Shown: positions 1 through 12,118 of the stretch, one piece after another
Layout: each line of letters opens with the position of its first letter
How positions within the stretch are numbered: position 1 is the stretch's first letter
From: Nelumbo lutea
Taxonomy: Eukaryota; Streptophyta; Magnoliopsida; Proteales; Nelumbonaceae
Assembly (NCBI GenBank): GCA_022828595.1
Contig: JAKGHH010000002.1
Span: 45,850,222 to 45,914,221, forward strand
DNA length: 64,000 nt
Reading direction: 5' to 3'
Made by a program: the position numbers and the translations under genes
Notes under the pieces: model-generated
Told to the model about the DNA's origin: nothing
The model's database searches: none
Seen by the model: the letters and a program-made list of their open reading frames with translations, nothing else

Positions 1-640
1 AATCAGAACTGCTGTAATGGGGACGGACTGGTTTGCTCTCTAGGGTGACCAGACTATTTAACAGCCTTATTTATTTGGCTTATGGGGACCCATTACAGAA
101 ATGAAAACAAACAACAAAGAAGAACGGGTTACCATTGCTTTCAGATCATGAAAATGGTGGAATGCATTAATTATGTATGATCTGCTTTCCTGAGAAAACT
201 TCCTCAAGGAAAGTCTATGGGGTGTTTGATAATATGTATGACTTCGAGGGAATGTTCTTAATGAATTTCCCCTCAATTTTCTGTCTCTCTTTTTTTCTGC
301 CAATCCGAACATAGCCTTAATTTTTCTCTTCCCCCATTGAACAGGTTGAGTTATTGGTCAAGATGACCTAACTGATGGACCCATGATCCAGGGGCCTGGC
401 CGGGTTTCAGAACATCGTTCGTATTCTTCTATTAACGATTGTAACAAAAAAGCCAACAGAGACGGCCCTTACCCGATACTAGGTTTGCTTCTTTTTCTAT
501 AACAACAACAATAAGGACTCCCACGTAGAAATGACTCCTGGTTCCTGGATGCTTTGGAATCGGTGAGGTGACTCAACTTTTACAGTCTAAGTCAACTCGG
601 GTAAGCTGGAAAGCAATGTTCTAGAGAACAAATAAGAACA
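1..640. other. Unassigned AT-rich sequence
   Basis: I see no gene, repeat boundary or domain here. The longest open frames are short and unlike any protein I recognise. Confidence 0.4.
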
Positions 641-955
641 AGAAGATGGCATTGTAGAATTCAGTTACCCAATTTAATTATTTTTCAACATTGTTCTAGA
701 ACTTGAAATTTGTTTAATTTTTTTTTTTCAAATTTACATAGTTAAATGTGGAGAACACGGAGGTTGAAGAGATGTCAAATCAAAATGCAGCATTCCCCAG
801 AAGATGGCATTGTAGAATTCGGTTACCCAATTTAATTATTTTTCAACATTGTTCTAGAACTTGAAATTTGTTTATTTTTTTTTTTTTCAAATTTACATAG
901 TTAAATGTGGAGAGCACGGAGGATGAAGAGATGTCAAATCAAAATGCAGCATTCC
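641..955. repeat. Tandem duplication, 158-bp unit, two copies
   Basis: Copy 1 (641-798) and copy 2 (799-955) both begin agaagatggcattgtagaat and end gatgtcaaatcaaaatgcag plus cattccc. They differ by a few substitutions and the length of an internal T-run. The copies abut directly, which fits a local tandem duplication and not two separate insertions. Confidence 0.9.
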
Positions 956-1223
956 CAACTAATTAATTAGAATGTAAAAGCAGGAAAAATTGCTTCATAT
1001 TCAAATAAAATTTTCATTAGCTAGACTCATGTTGGTAAGATCATAGCCATTCTGTGTAGGCTCTTTTTTCTTTCTGAATTCTGATCTTGTCATTCTGTTT
1101 TTGGATTCAACCATTTGTGTGTGAAAGCTTAAATAGACAAACAGATGGTTGACCATTCTACAGTACTGTATGTGAGAGGTTAGCATCCACAGTTTTGTTG
1201 ATTTTACAAGCTAAATAGACATA

Positions 1224-1409
1224 TTAAAATGGAGTTGAGAGAATTTGCATAACCTTTACACTAGAATGTATGTTATTACTAGCTACAATGCTTCCCAGGA
1301 GATCATGACAATCAATCACTTCACCTAGCCCTGTCGCCTTAATTATTTTACTCAACCGAGTCTTCGCTTGGGAATTCGGACATAGTTCCTGAGCCATTAC
1401 TCGACTCAC
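1224..1409 (-). other. Short coding-like frame, unassigned
   Basis: A 61-codon minus-strand frame reads with protein-like composition, including MAQELCPNSQAKTRLSKI and GLGEVIDCHDLLGSIVAS. I do not recognise the family. Its start lies at the edge of a 38-bp segment (1407-1444) that recurs inverted at 2304-2341, so it touches the palindromic structure to the right. It may be a captured or decayed exon, or chance. No splice sites or start context make it a gene. Confidence 0.2.
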
Positions 1410-1602
1410 TATGATCTAAGCCCACTTATGGTGACTGAGGTCGTCAACTCGTCATGGATGCAGGTGGGAAGGGTAAGACTACATTCACCTGTTTGGTTTC
1501 TGGATAGTGACCCAATTCAACTAATTGAAAGAAAGAAAGAATGAATGAGTGAAGAAAGCAGGAAGAAGAGAAAAGCAAAGAAAAAATTCCATGACTGGAG
1601 GA

Positions 1603-1716
1603 TGATTGAAGCCAGTGTGGAAGAAGATGGAGAAAGAATCGTCTTGAAGTGCAAACTACGGCGATTCTTTGAACCCCAGAGAGGAGTGATTGAACTGGGA
1701 AAGCATGGAAATTATT
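1603..1716 (+). other. 37-codon coding-like frame inside foldback arm
   Basis: Reading from the ATG at 1603, arm 1 encodes a 37-codon frame containing IEASVEEDGERIVLKCKLRR and ending HGNY then TAG. The mirror copy in arm 2 (minus strand) keeps most of it but has an in-frame stop. I do not recognise the protein. It could be a gene fragment captured by the foldback element, or a chance frame. Confidence 0.2.
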
Positions 1717-2117
1717 AGGTTTCGGGGCCACTTGGGTCAGCTTGCAACAAGCTCTCTGCATGAGAGCAGATTGAGCCAGCTGATGGCTAGGACGGCTCGT
1801 TTGGGTTAGATATTATTTAGTGCTTATTCAAATAAGCATTTATTTTGGGTCAGGCCCATATCAATAAGTACTTATTTAAAAAGCTCAAATTTTGAACTTA
1901 TTTTTTAGTGCTTATTTCCTTGCTGGCATATCCTGGCTCACCATGCCATTTAAAAAATACCTATATTATCCCTATTTAAAATAAATGCTTTTTTACTAAA
2001 TACTCATAAGTGCTTATTAGAAGAAACACTTGTTTTTCAAATAAGCACTCTCAAACTTGGCCTAATACTGAATAAATTGGCAAAATACATCCGGTCTATT
2101 TTGGATAAGTGAGAGGT

Positions 2118-2272
2118 ATACCTCAAAGGAAATACAAATTCATTTTTAGAGGGTTTTGAACAAGAGACGGGATCTGCTCCGTAGGATGTGCGTGTGAGGC
2201 GCCCCTGTGTGAGGAGAAGATCCTGTCTCTTGTTCAAAACCCTCTTCAATGAATCTGTATTTCCTTTGAGAT
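2118..2272. repeat. Inner palindrome in the spacer of the large inverted repeat
   Basis: Arms of about 53 bp face each other: the left arm (about 2120-2172) contains gagggttttgaacaagagac, and the right arm (about 2218-2271) contains its exact complement gtctcttgttcaaaaccctc. The loop of about 45 bp is GC-richer than its surroundings. Confidence 0.85.
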
Positions 2273-2788
2273 GCATCATGCATGATGACCCAAGTGGCCA
2301 TCATGACGACCTCAGTCACCATAAGTGGGCTTAGATCATAGTGCTTATTTGAAAAATAAATGCTTCTTCTAATCAGCACTTATGAGTATTTGGTAAAAAA
2401 AGCATTTATTTTAAATAGGGATAGTATAGGTATTTTTAAAATGGCATGGTGGGCCAGGATATGCCAGCAAAGAAATAAACACTTAAGAATAAATTCAAAA
2501 TTTGAGCTTTTTAAATAAGTACTTATTGATATGGGCCTGACCCAAAATAAATGCTTATTTGAATAAGCACTAAATAATCTCTAACCCAAACGGGCCGTCC
2601 TAGCCATCAGCTGGCTCAATCTGCTCTCATACAGAGAGCTTGGTGCAAGCTGACCCAAGTGGCCCCGATACTAATAATTTCCATGCTTTCCCAGTTCAAT
2701 CACTCCTCTCTAGGGTTCAAAGAACCGCAGTGGTTTACACTTCAAGACGATTCCTCCTCCATCTTCTTCCACACTGGCTTCAATCATG

Positions 2789-3167
2789 TGATAGGAGGGA
2801 GAGAGAGAGCGCAAAACCCTCATGTTTTTCAACTTGAATGCCTAACAATCTCAGCTATTCTCCAAACGTAATCAAGCAATCTAAGCAAATAGCAGCCCAA
2901 TTGCATGTGGAAGCGTTTTTTTTTTCTTTGGAACTGTTAGGTAAAGTGCGTTAATAACTAAACAGATTCTCTGAATATGCGACACGTGGCAAGTTTCGCT
3001 TGGCCTAGATCTCAGCTATGGATCATCTGTCCCTGGACCCAAGATGGTCCCAAAGGAATATATGCCTTTACAGAGATTTGTCTCTCCAACCTGCATTTAT
3101 AGCCAACTTGTTGGGTATGTTGAACGTGACGCACCACCACCATTTCGTCATCCTTATTTCTAACCAT
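2789..3167. other. Unassigned intergenic sequence
   Basis: No gene or repeat boundary was recognised. Confidence 0.3.
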
Positions 3168-3169
3168 TA

Positions 3170-3287
3170 GGTTATGTTTGGTTTGAAGAAAAATGTAGGA
3201 AAAGGTAAGGAAATTTATATAAATTTTGTAAAGGTTTTTTACATTTCCTTTCGCTTCCCTACTTTTTCCTTCAAATCAAACACAGCC
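3170..3287. mobile_element. Small foldback MITE, 118 bp
   Basis: The ends are inverted: ggttatgtttggtttgaag on the left against the complement of cttcaaatcaaacacagcc on the right. The inversion continues inward through aaatgtagga / tccctacttttt. A TA dinucleotide flanks each side (3168-3169 and 3288-3289). The size and TA flanks suggest a Stowaway-like MITE, but the TIR sequence is not the textbook one. Confidence 0.55.
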
Positions 3288-3289
3288 TA

Positions 3290-6056
3290 AAGGAGATGGG
3301 GTTGCTTTCAAATTCATTGATGGCAAAATGACCAGGGGATCAGAACAAGAATTCATCTTTTTAGAATTTCAGTAATGCATTCCCATCTGCTTGATGACAC
3401 ATCGTCCACACAAGTGGTTGTTATGCGCCACCCCAAAGTAAGGTTGAAATTCATTTTCCAAGTGGCTGCCAACTCAAAAACATGTACGTGTAATCTGTTT
3501 GCATAGTTTCATGATCTCACCAAGTTAAAATCTCTTAAAATACTTTGATCTAGAAAAAAAAAAAATTCTACAGTTCAATGAGATATCGATATGCATCCAT
3601 CCACCGAATTATGTGGATATGACATAGAATGATTGATCGGATAAAATGGAGTTGCAGAAAGGAAAAAAAAAATCGGTGAAATAAACTACAGCCCACTGCA
3701 GAATTCTGAATTACAGCCCCATAGTCTGCTAGTAGCCCCTCCCCTCCCTATAAACTGCATCCTATCCATGGATTTGGCATCAATTCATCCCACCTGCACG
3801 GTAGGACTAAGAATTCTGAGATGAACTGAACAGTCATTCTCCCAAAAAAAATTGATTCATGATGTGACTAAAACCAAACATAGTTTTTTAATAATTTTTA
3901 TTGCAATGCATGTTTATAATTAATTCAAGTTTGATCTCATCCCGGAAAGAAACCAGTTGGGAAGGTACATGGACTGGAAGGCATTCTCAAATTAATGAAC
4001 TCATGGTGATTATTCTATTATTATACCAATGGCATATATCCATTATGGGCTGCGTAGGGATATGCTCAAACCCAACCAAGGACTCTCTAGCTAGGGAATT
4101 ACAGATTGGCTGGCTGGTCATAGACCACAGTATTAACTATTAACATTGTCGCAATCAAGAATAGTTTCAGAAAATAGTTTTTGGATTGCAGAAAAATATG
4201 AACACCACCTACTTATATGGGCATTATGATCAACCCAGATATCAGTTAATAGGCTTCTGAAGATGTGTTTAGCTTTTGCCTTTTTGGATTAAAGAAAATT
4301 CATAAAATATCCATAACCTTCCAGAACATTTTATAAAGAAACTTTCTATGATGATTAACCTCTCATTGTTTATTTTAAAACACTTGGACTATCCTTTTAT
4401 TATTGAGTCCCTTAATTGTTAAAACCTGATTTTACTCAGTGTTAAGTTATGGATAAGCAATGTTAAGTGCAGCAAAGAATTTGGCAGGGGGCTTTAGTAA
4501 GCTAAAAATTGCTTTTTGAAGAAAATATATAAATTATTCATCTACATTAAAATCTAAAACATCAAAGGCTATATACTTAAAGATGTATAGAGATTTCAGT
4601 CTTTCAGAATCTTCATTTTTGAGGAGTTTTAATCATAACTACTTACAATTTTTAAATAAAACATGGTAAAAATTAAGGCATTTGCATCCATAAAATGTAA
4701 AAAGAATTTACATCTATAAAATATAAATAAGAGGATGAAAGGTTTAGTGACAATTCGTTTTCTATTAGCACTTGCTTTAGAATATTCTATCAAGTAACAT
4801 GACACTACCACCTCCTTGTTCCAGCTTTTGGTTCTATTGTATGGTGGTTTGCACTGTGGAGTTTGAATCCAGCAACCTGGGTTCAACTCATAGTAGGACC
4901 TCATTTGTTTTAATCTACGCATGATGTTTTCTTATTTTCTTTTGTGAATGTTGTGTAGGATCTGACTTTTTCTTAATCCATTATAGTCTGCATTTCTGTG
5001 CAGTTTGTGCTCAGAGCAATACCCTTAATTTCTGATGCACATTATTTTATCTTTGCACTTTGTCAGGACTGTTGAGATTAAGGCTAACTTTAATTGATTT
5101 TAGTTGAGATGTGCCAAAAGAATATAACCATTTTTTTGGTAAAATAAAATTCTCAACTTAGAGGTCATCAAATTGTTATTGTTTTTCTGAATACTGCAAG
5201 ATAGTTATCTTCTGGCAAAGTTTGAGTTAATGGTATATCTTTGATGATTGTTTGGTGGTGTAGTTGTCTTTTCTTCCTTCTTCTTCTTTGAATTGCTCAC
5301 AACTCTTCTTTTTTTCACCACTCACAATATAATTTTTTCTAACAATTTCTTAAACTAGTCTAATGTAATCCACATTGTTCTGGCTTTGAGCTCAATCTAC
5401 AAGCCCTCTGGTCATTCCCTACCTGACTTATCATAAAATTAAGCATATTCAAGCCCAGAGTGAATGGTTCAAGTAAAAAAAATCCTGTCTCGATTTGCAA
5501 ATGAGTCTGACTTAATAGAACTCTTGTTTTTTCTTCCAAAATAAGGCTTTCCTTTTTCCTTTTCCTTTTCAAAGGGAAAAAAAGGAGCAACTTCTAGGAA
5601 AGGGAAACTTTTATATTACTGACAGATCAGATAAAAATGTTTATGTACTTTCAGAAGTAACAGTAGAAAAGTTATGGATATGGTTATAGTGATGGTGGCA
5701 ATGGTAGCAGCAGAAAAAAAAAATGAAAATGAAAATGATGATAGCAACAATAGGAGTAGATAGCTCATCATATTGTACCTAAGTGCGTAAATAGCACTTT
5801 AATGGTTCAAAATGTGATTGAACTCAACCAAAACCTTATTTAATTATTCATGTATTAATCAAGACAGGTATTTTTAATATACAACCAAGATTTCTCCGTG
5901 GACCAATTAGAGAATATAAGATTAAAAGCTTCAATTTTAGTTCATTTGGCACTGATTTTGCAGAGAGTGCTTCAAGACGAGTAATCTCATGGAAACAATG
6001 TTAAAGAAATGCTTGAGGGGGCATTTACCGTTCATTCTATCTTGCTGTGTAAAACT
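3290..6056. other. Unassigned intergenic sequence
   Basis: AT-rich non-coding DNA. Short open frames (for example plus 3901-4143 and minus 4629-4922) show no recognisable domain, splice context or conservation pattern. Simple A- and T-runs occur. Confidence 0.35.
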
Positions 6057-6059
6057 TAA

Positions 6060-6160
6060 GGCTCAGTTTGGAAGGAGCACAGACTACAAAACCTTGTATT
6101 TTGTATGTATTTGCACTGTACAGATTTATATTTGTATTTGTACTCCTTCCAAACTGAGCA
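6060..6160. mobile_element. Tourist-like MITE, about 101 bp
   Basis: Near-perfect terminal inverted repeats: gctcagtttggaaggagca at 6061-6079 and the complement of tactccttccaaactgagc at the right end. The trinucleotide taa flanks both sides (6057-6059 and 6161-6163). The size, TIR style and TAA/TTA target fit a PIF/Harbinger (Tourist) MITE. Confidence 0.7.
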
Positions 6161-6163
6161 TAA

Positions 6164-8812
6164 AGGATAACTATTAGACGCAAAAAAAAAAGGAACAAAA
6201 GTTTGAGAGGTATTTCGATAATAGAAGTTTTAGAGGAACTGATTGACCATTCAGGACTGTTATGGTTATTACTTGGGCACATCTCTTCCCCAACTTAGAA
6301 ATCAAATGGTTGGTTTCAAGATTAATGTCAGTGTTTTTGATGCTCACCAGAAGTTCACTCCCCAAGTTCTAACAGCTGCGCCAGATGCTACCAAGGGAAA
6401 AAGAAAATTAATGAGGTGTTTTCTTTAAATAAAATCTGTATGGAAGATTGGAAGTTTTATTTGTTACTTTTCAAGCAAAATCTATATGGTAGATTGTAGC
6501 CAGAGGGCCCAGAACTCCTCTTGGGCTACTAATAAACAATGTTTATCAATCCAATACACTGTGAGTACCTTTCGCTGTAACCATTGATCATGAATCAATC
6601 TTCATAGTCAGCCATTTTGTTGGACGGTCGAAGTTGGTGGCATCTAAACGTTGTCGAATTCAAATGGGTGACCCACGAAGATCATTTTAGATTGAAGAAT
6701 TGACAGAATTGGTGCGTCTTGGACTGCAAAGGAATCTTCATATGCAGATTCTTTGATAGGTAAGCTTATGTAGAAGGAATGCTGGTCTGCTACAGCTTGC
6801 TGTTTTTAGTCGGTACAATGAAAATGAACTCACCTGAATAGGCCGAATTTTTTAACCTCAGCAAGGAATTGTAGCTCTCAAGAAAAGGAAGCAATCGGCA
6901 GGACAAACTAGATGGCCAGCACTGGACCACAGCATGGGAATAAGTGGTCCAACCATCCAAGTTGAGGTTCGGTTGTTCATCTGGCAATTCAAAAATGGTT
7001 ATTCTGCAATTAATGCAACCGTCCACTGTAGCAAATAGGTCATTCCCAGGCTCAGCTGGCTCGTTTACAACCCCATATCAAGGCCATATATGAACAAGTT
7101 TTGGCATATCCAACCGTCCAACATCAAATGTATGTCTACAAGTAGTATAGCAGCTGCAATACATTCATCATTTCTAGAAGATACAGCGTGAAATGAAAGA
7201 ATGTTGTACAGAAGTTTCAAAATTAAAGCAGTAAATGTGGCTTACATACCCTGTAACCCCCATCTCTACACAAGCATTAATATGTCATAACTCAATGGAG
7301 AAACATTACACTAGGGAATCGTCCACATTCAAGCTTCTGGTATAATGATCAATACAAGAGTTCTTGTCCCTTAACTATGTACAAGTCCCAAGATTTCACT
7401 TCACATCAAACTGCTTTTCTCAAGTGGAAAACCAATCATCAAACTTGTTCTCCAAACCAATCTAATGCTGCATATGGACCTTGGAAATGGTAACAACATA
7501 AAAGTCACAATTATGTCCACTCTTCTGCAATGCATAGATCATTCAACAAAACTAGCAGGGTCAGCATGATGGATATAATTGCCGCCAAATCTTCCTCCTT
7601 TCTTCTTTCTAAATTTTGATATATTGGATGAAGACAACTCGGTGTTTCAAACATGACCGACACATGCCAACCATTTACTTTATGGTGCTGTGATCAATTT
7701 GCATTCACATTCCTTTCATATACAAGCAAGCTCAATATATGGAAGACTCCACCTGCATTCAACGCATCAGTGTCATTGACTGCAATATTACCAGATTTTT
7801 GTTGGGTAATTTAAAAGGCTCTACTAAACTCCAACTCTCAAAATTAGGGCAATTTTGAAGCAAGACGCATCACAGGTTGGCAGTTGTCAACAAGTGAGTA
7901 CATGGAAGATAAATAACTGAAGCGAAAGTCGATAGAAATGTCACCAACCATAAGTCATAACAAGGAGCTCTAAGAATGTCTGCATCAGATAACATCCTTC
8001 TAGCCAAGGATCTACATTTACCTAAAAAAAACAAAAAACTAAGGATCTATTCTTCTTTCATCATAACAGTATATGGCTAAGAAAAGAACCATGAGTAAAG
8101 GGACCATGTACCCATAGTAAGGCATAAATGATTTTAGGAACAATAGCATACTATGACAGATGTTACAAGCAATCATATGCAGATCTAGTTGGAAAAGTTA
8201 TACATCTGAATATATCACAACATAGATCTAGATGGTAGTCCTAAATCCTGCCAAAAGAAACAAGTGGGGCCTCATGAAAGTAACAGAACATGGTCCATAC
8301 ATGCTCGCTAATAATATGATACAAATGGGGATAACTGAATAATACCAAACAATTTTATAATAGCTGCCTTAGTAACATATTGCGGTAATTCAGTTACTAT
8401 GTCCACAGAGGCAATAACTCTAAATGCACCACATCAGTTGAGAAGTGTTAAATACCTAAAAAAGCCAACTATATCAGAATTATTATGTTGGAGCTGAGTC
8501 ATATGGCTTTATCATTTTTATGTTTTGGCCTTTCAATGACAGATATCAGTGCACAAACTCTAATCATTCAAATGCACCATTTAAGATCTTTTGGGGGATG
8601 TACAACAAGTATAAACAAGGTTGAAACTGGTGTTGCATGGACACAGACACGAGAATCGGAACTGATGCATTGCTGGGAGTCTGACTTGCAAGAAACAAAA
8701 CCAAGGACTCGTGGAGACATCTATAGAAAGCATAACTATTAAAATATTCCATATTTTTCTATATATACCTTTAGAAAAGGACCAAAGTTTTACCTTCGTT
8801 ACTTAATACAGG
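6164..8812. other. Unassigned intergenic sequence
   Basis: No convincing gene. The stretch at 6270-6430 has a mildly coding-like plus-strand frame (includes FKINVSVFDAHQKFTPQVLT), but I cannot assign it and see no exon structure. The remainder is AT-rich with no repeats recognised by eye. Confidence 0.3.
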
Positions 8813-8833
8813 TTTTTATAAATGGCATTCATT

Positions 8834-9215
8834 TTTTTATCAATAAAACTTTGACTATATTATTAATATGTGAAAAAAAAAAAAAGCATTACAAGTTTAA
8901 TTTGATGAACATAACATCAGCCCCAAAACCAACACTATGTTACAAAGATGCCCAAAACAATTGCTGCCTTTCTACCCCTTGTTTAGCAAGGAAGTCAGCT
9001 AGCCCATTTGCACTCTGTATAACCCATTTGAATTCAGCACCCAGCTCTCTTGCAGTCCTTTCTATTTCCCTGTAAACATTCTTGAGAGTCCATGGAATAT
9101 ATCTGTTACATCTAGCCCAAGAGATGATTACTTTTGAGTCCCCTTCCACCTCCATTTGACTGAGGCCCAATTGCTTAGCTAACCTAAGACCTTGCAGTAA
9201 AGTCAACAATTCAGC
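8834..9215 (-). mobile_element. 5'-truncated LINE 3' end with 20-bp TSD
   Basis: A direct repeat of 20 bp with one mismatch (ttttataaatggcattcatt at 8814-8833, ...cactcatt at 9216-9235) brackets the insert. On the minus strand the insert runs from an RNase H-like coding segment through a short 3' UTR to a tail region ending gttttattgataaaaaaa, as plant L1-type LINEs do. It is a short retrotransposed 3' fragment. Confidence 0.8.
8940..9215 (-). pseudogene. LINE ORF2 C-terminal RNase H-like domain, truncated
   Basis: The minus-strand frame encodes the back half of the RNase H-like (RVT_3) domain of plant L1 LINEs. An acidic position sits in AELLTLLQGLRLAKQLG, the next in VEGDSK, and the last lies near SANGLADFLAKQGVERQ. 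It then ends naturally at 8940. The upstream half of ORF2 (endonuclease, reverse transcriptase) is absent. The first residues MPFIK come from the flanking TSD, so the apparent start codon is accidental. The same family appears at 35.5 and 41.4 kb, both ending with a similar [13 protein letters not shown] stretch. Confidence 0.8.
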
Positions 9216-9235
9216 TTTTATAAATGGCACTCATT

Positions 9236-11803
9236 GTGTATACTAACTATTCAATTATGTCAAATAAGCAGGTAGATAAAGGAAAATGTTTAGTTGAAGT
9301 TTCTATTAGGAATGCGTAGAGTGTTGGAATCAGAAATAGATACTTCATCCACTTAGAACATTCCATGTAGCACTGGTTGAAACCCCTCTTCATAAGTGGG
9401 TCTGGGCTTTTTCCAGTTTTTCGTATCATGGAAAAGAAATATTCTGCAAAATTCAGAGGGTTTAATTGATAAAGCTAAGACCTTATTTGGCATAACATTG
9501 CAACTGCATGAACTTCTGAAAATCATTTTGACAGTTGATTGAACATTTTCTAATAGTTAGTCAATTAAAGAATGTTACCACATGAAAGTCCACTCCGCAA
9601 ACCGAAGAGACAAAAAAGAAGGAATGAAAAAAGATAGGCATGATATTTTCTTGCCTCTTTTACCAAAACATGACGGAAACAAAAGATTGCCGCATTACAT
9701 ATTTAGGGTTCCAATTGCACCTCAAACAGATTCTACTTAAGCTCAGGACAGTGAGTTGGTGACTAAAAATGCTTCTCACCTTCAAGTGGATAAAGTCAAA
9801 AGGAACAGTTGGCCCATAGCCACTTCTGTTTTGGAGCAATCCATGATACTTGGATATCTTTACGTGCCTAGCATGCTGGTGTCCAACACACTATGTGCCC
9901 AATACAATAAAAGATACAGCATGAACACTTCTAAAGTATACTTTATAGCATTAACACTTTTTAAATATGTAAATGGTATGCTTTAATAAATCATACTATA
10001 AAAAACAGTATGCTATAAGTTTAATTGAATATGGTAAGATATGAGTGTTGAGGAATGACACTTGAATTCAATATATATATATATATATATAGATGAAGAT
10101 GCATGAAAAGAACATATTAAATTGGATACTCTAAAACTTATATTTATTACTCTATGAACTAAAATCTTTTGAAAGATATTATTCATCAGAAATAGGTGCA
10201 TATCCTTTAGTGGAATTGTATGGTGCATATCCTTTAGTGGAATCAAAAAAATCACTATTAGAAAAATGATGCCTTTAAGGGTTCTAAAAATTTCATTAAT
10301 GCTTCACAGGCTCTGGGCATACTACCTCAACTGTGTACAAGATTTAAAGTTTAAACTAAGTAAGCAATATATAAGGACATGATTAAACTATACAATTCCA
10401 CTTACAAGGGTACAACCTGTACCCATTCCTTACCGTACCCTACTATTTCATTCTACTGTGAAAAACCAGCATAGTATTAAAAACATATTGAAAGTGACTT
10501 AGAAAGCTTTAGCTCCTAAAGTGTTTTAGTTGTAATGCTTACTATCAGGGGGACTCAAGGTGTGATAAGATCCAATTACAAAAAGTCTTCCATTTATAGT
10601 CCCTGATGGGGTAGGGTTCTAGTAAGATATTTGGAGTAAAAAAGGCACACTTGCTTCTGGTTATCATTGTTAGAACAATCTCCCTTCCTAAAACAAACAA
10701 AGATAGGTTCATTTATTCATTCATTTGTTATTTGGACTCTCATGGAACCTGACCATTTTCCAGGAACTTCAAGAAGATGAAACCAATCAAATTACTAATC
10801 TTATTGAGCACCCCTAATATGCATTGATCTCTCCCTCATAATATAATAATAATCTCTAGTCGCTGTGGCTTGCATAGTACTTTTTCTTATAAATGATCTA
10901 TTCTTTGAAGCTTTGTAAAAAAACGAAAAAGCCTCTCCGGTTTTAATACAAAGGCTTTCTGAAGTTGCCAGCTATCCCAGGAATACATCCAATTCAGTAA
11001 TCAAGATAAAAAAAGAATAAAAACTATGGCTATACATGTCAAATATGCAACTTTATGGAGAATGAGCAACCCATCTATGCATTCATTGTTTTGCAGCCAA
11101 TTATATTTGAAGATATATACTACAGCCCATTATATTGTGGCAGAAAGAATATGAGGGAGATAGAAGATAGATGTCCATAACTTCCACATTAACCGTATGA
11201 AACTTAGAAGGATGAATTGTGTGTCAGAGTTAGAGTTATTGAGGTAGCACTTTCATTGAGCATTATAAGAAAACAATATTCCATCCAAAGGTGGTAAAGC
11301 AATAGCACCCAAACTCCCAAAGCCAAATATGGAGATGCTAAACTTTTATTTATATTCAGTTGGAAGTCTAGCACCTCCAAGGACAGAAGGCATTTCCAAG
11401 GATGGTGAAAGCACAAGTGCTCCAAAGGCCAGAAGAGGAAAAGGATGCAATTAGAACTGTAGCCTGAAGCCTTATTCCAAGGTATATAGTCACCTCACTT
11501 GGTAGGACCGTTGAGGGTTAAAATGGAAGGGGAGCCAAAAGCTAACATAATTTACAAGACAAATGAAGTCATTAAATGGAGACTGTTGTATGTGATTAGA
11601 GGCAACAATGTGGGCATCCAGGATAAAATACCTCACCCCGGATTCCGAGGCTGGCCACTTTTGGCTGGTTAAGTATAAAAAGGGCAACCTATAAGTTCCT
11701 GGGAGACCCTCAGTATCATTTCAGATCAAGGTTGGCTGGATCCTTTGGAAGGCACACAGTCAAGGGAAGGTCATATGGGAAAATCACTGTTCATGCTGTC
11801 ATG
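9236..11803. other. Unassigned intergenic sequence with (AT)n
   Basis: Non-coding. It contains an (AT) microsatellite at 10071-10091 and a tandem copy of tggtgcatatcctttagtgg around 10193-10240. Short frames show no recognised domain. The right edge is the pre-insertion flank of the first copia element. Confidence 0.4.
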
Positions 11804-11808
11804 TGGGG

Positions 11809-12106
11809 TGTTGGATTGAAGTCTTTGTATGTATGAGTATTCGGCTGATAAAAATTCTTATTAGCCTATACTTAAGTTTAAGTTGTCCTGTACTGGGCCT
11901 TTGCTAATGGGCCTAATCCTGTTTAATGTTTTAAGTTGTTTGGGTGTCCCATCCCTAATCAGGGGCATTCTAGTAACTTCCCGTATCATTGTACTACATC
12001 ATAATTAAATAATAGTACCGTCGACTGAGTAGGAAAGTTCGACATTCCAGCATCTCTTCTTCTTCTTCTCTTTTCTGCTACTTTGGCTACAGTAATTTAA
12101 CTTTCA
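11809..12106 (+). repeat. Copia 1 5' LTR
   Basis: Starts tgttggattgaagtctttg and ends ctttca, giving canonical TG...CA ends. The primer binding site follows immediately. Confidence 0.93.
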
Positions 12107-12118
12107 TGGTATCAGAGC
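12107..12118 (+). promoter_or_regulatory. Copia 1 primer binding site
   Basis: tggtatcagagc directly abuts the 5' LTR. It is the usual plant copia primer site, complementary to the 3' end of initiator tRNA-Met. Confidence 0.93.

Larger units (their letters stand above)
1601..2788. repeat. Large inverted repeat (foldback), arms about 450 bp
   Basis: Arm 1 (about 1601-2049) and arm 2 (about 2341-2788) are reverse complements with only scattered mismatches; I judge identity above 90 percent by eye. The arms include the landmarks gaagccagtgtggaagaaga, gagaggagtgattgaactgg and aataagcatttattttgggt. The spacer of about 290 bp holds a second palindrome. A 38-bp segment just inside arm 2 (2304-2341) also occurs inverted outside arm 1 (1407-1444). 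No clear TSD or terminal motif was found, so it could be a foldback transposon or an inverted duplication. Confidence 0.85.

Noticed and set aside
2640..2871. Plus-strand frames in the right foldback arm similar to the minus-strand frame at 1444-1761
   Set aside because: The similarity is only the inverted repeat itself. The frames have no recognisable domain.
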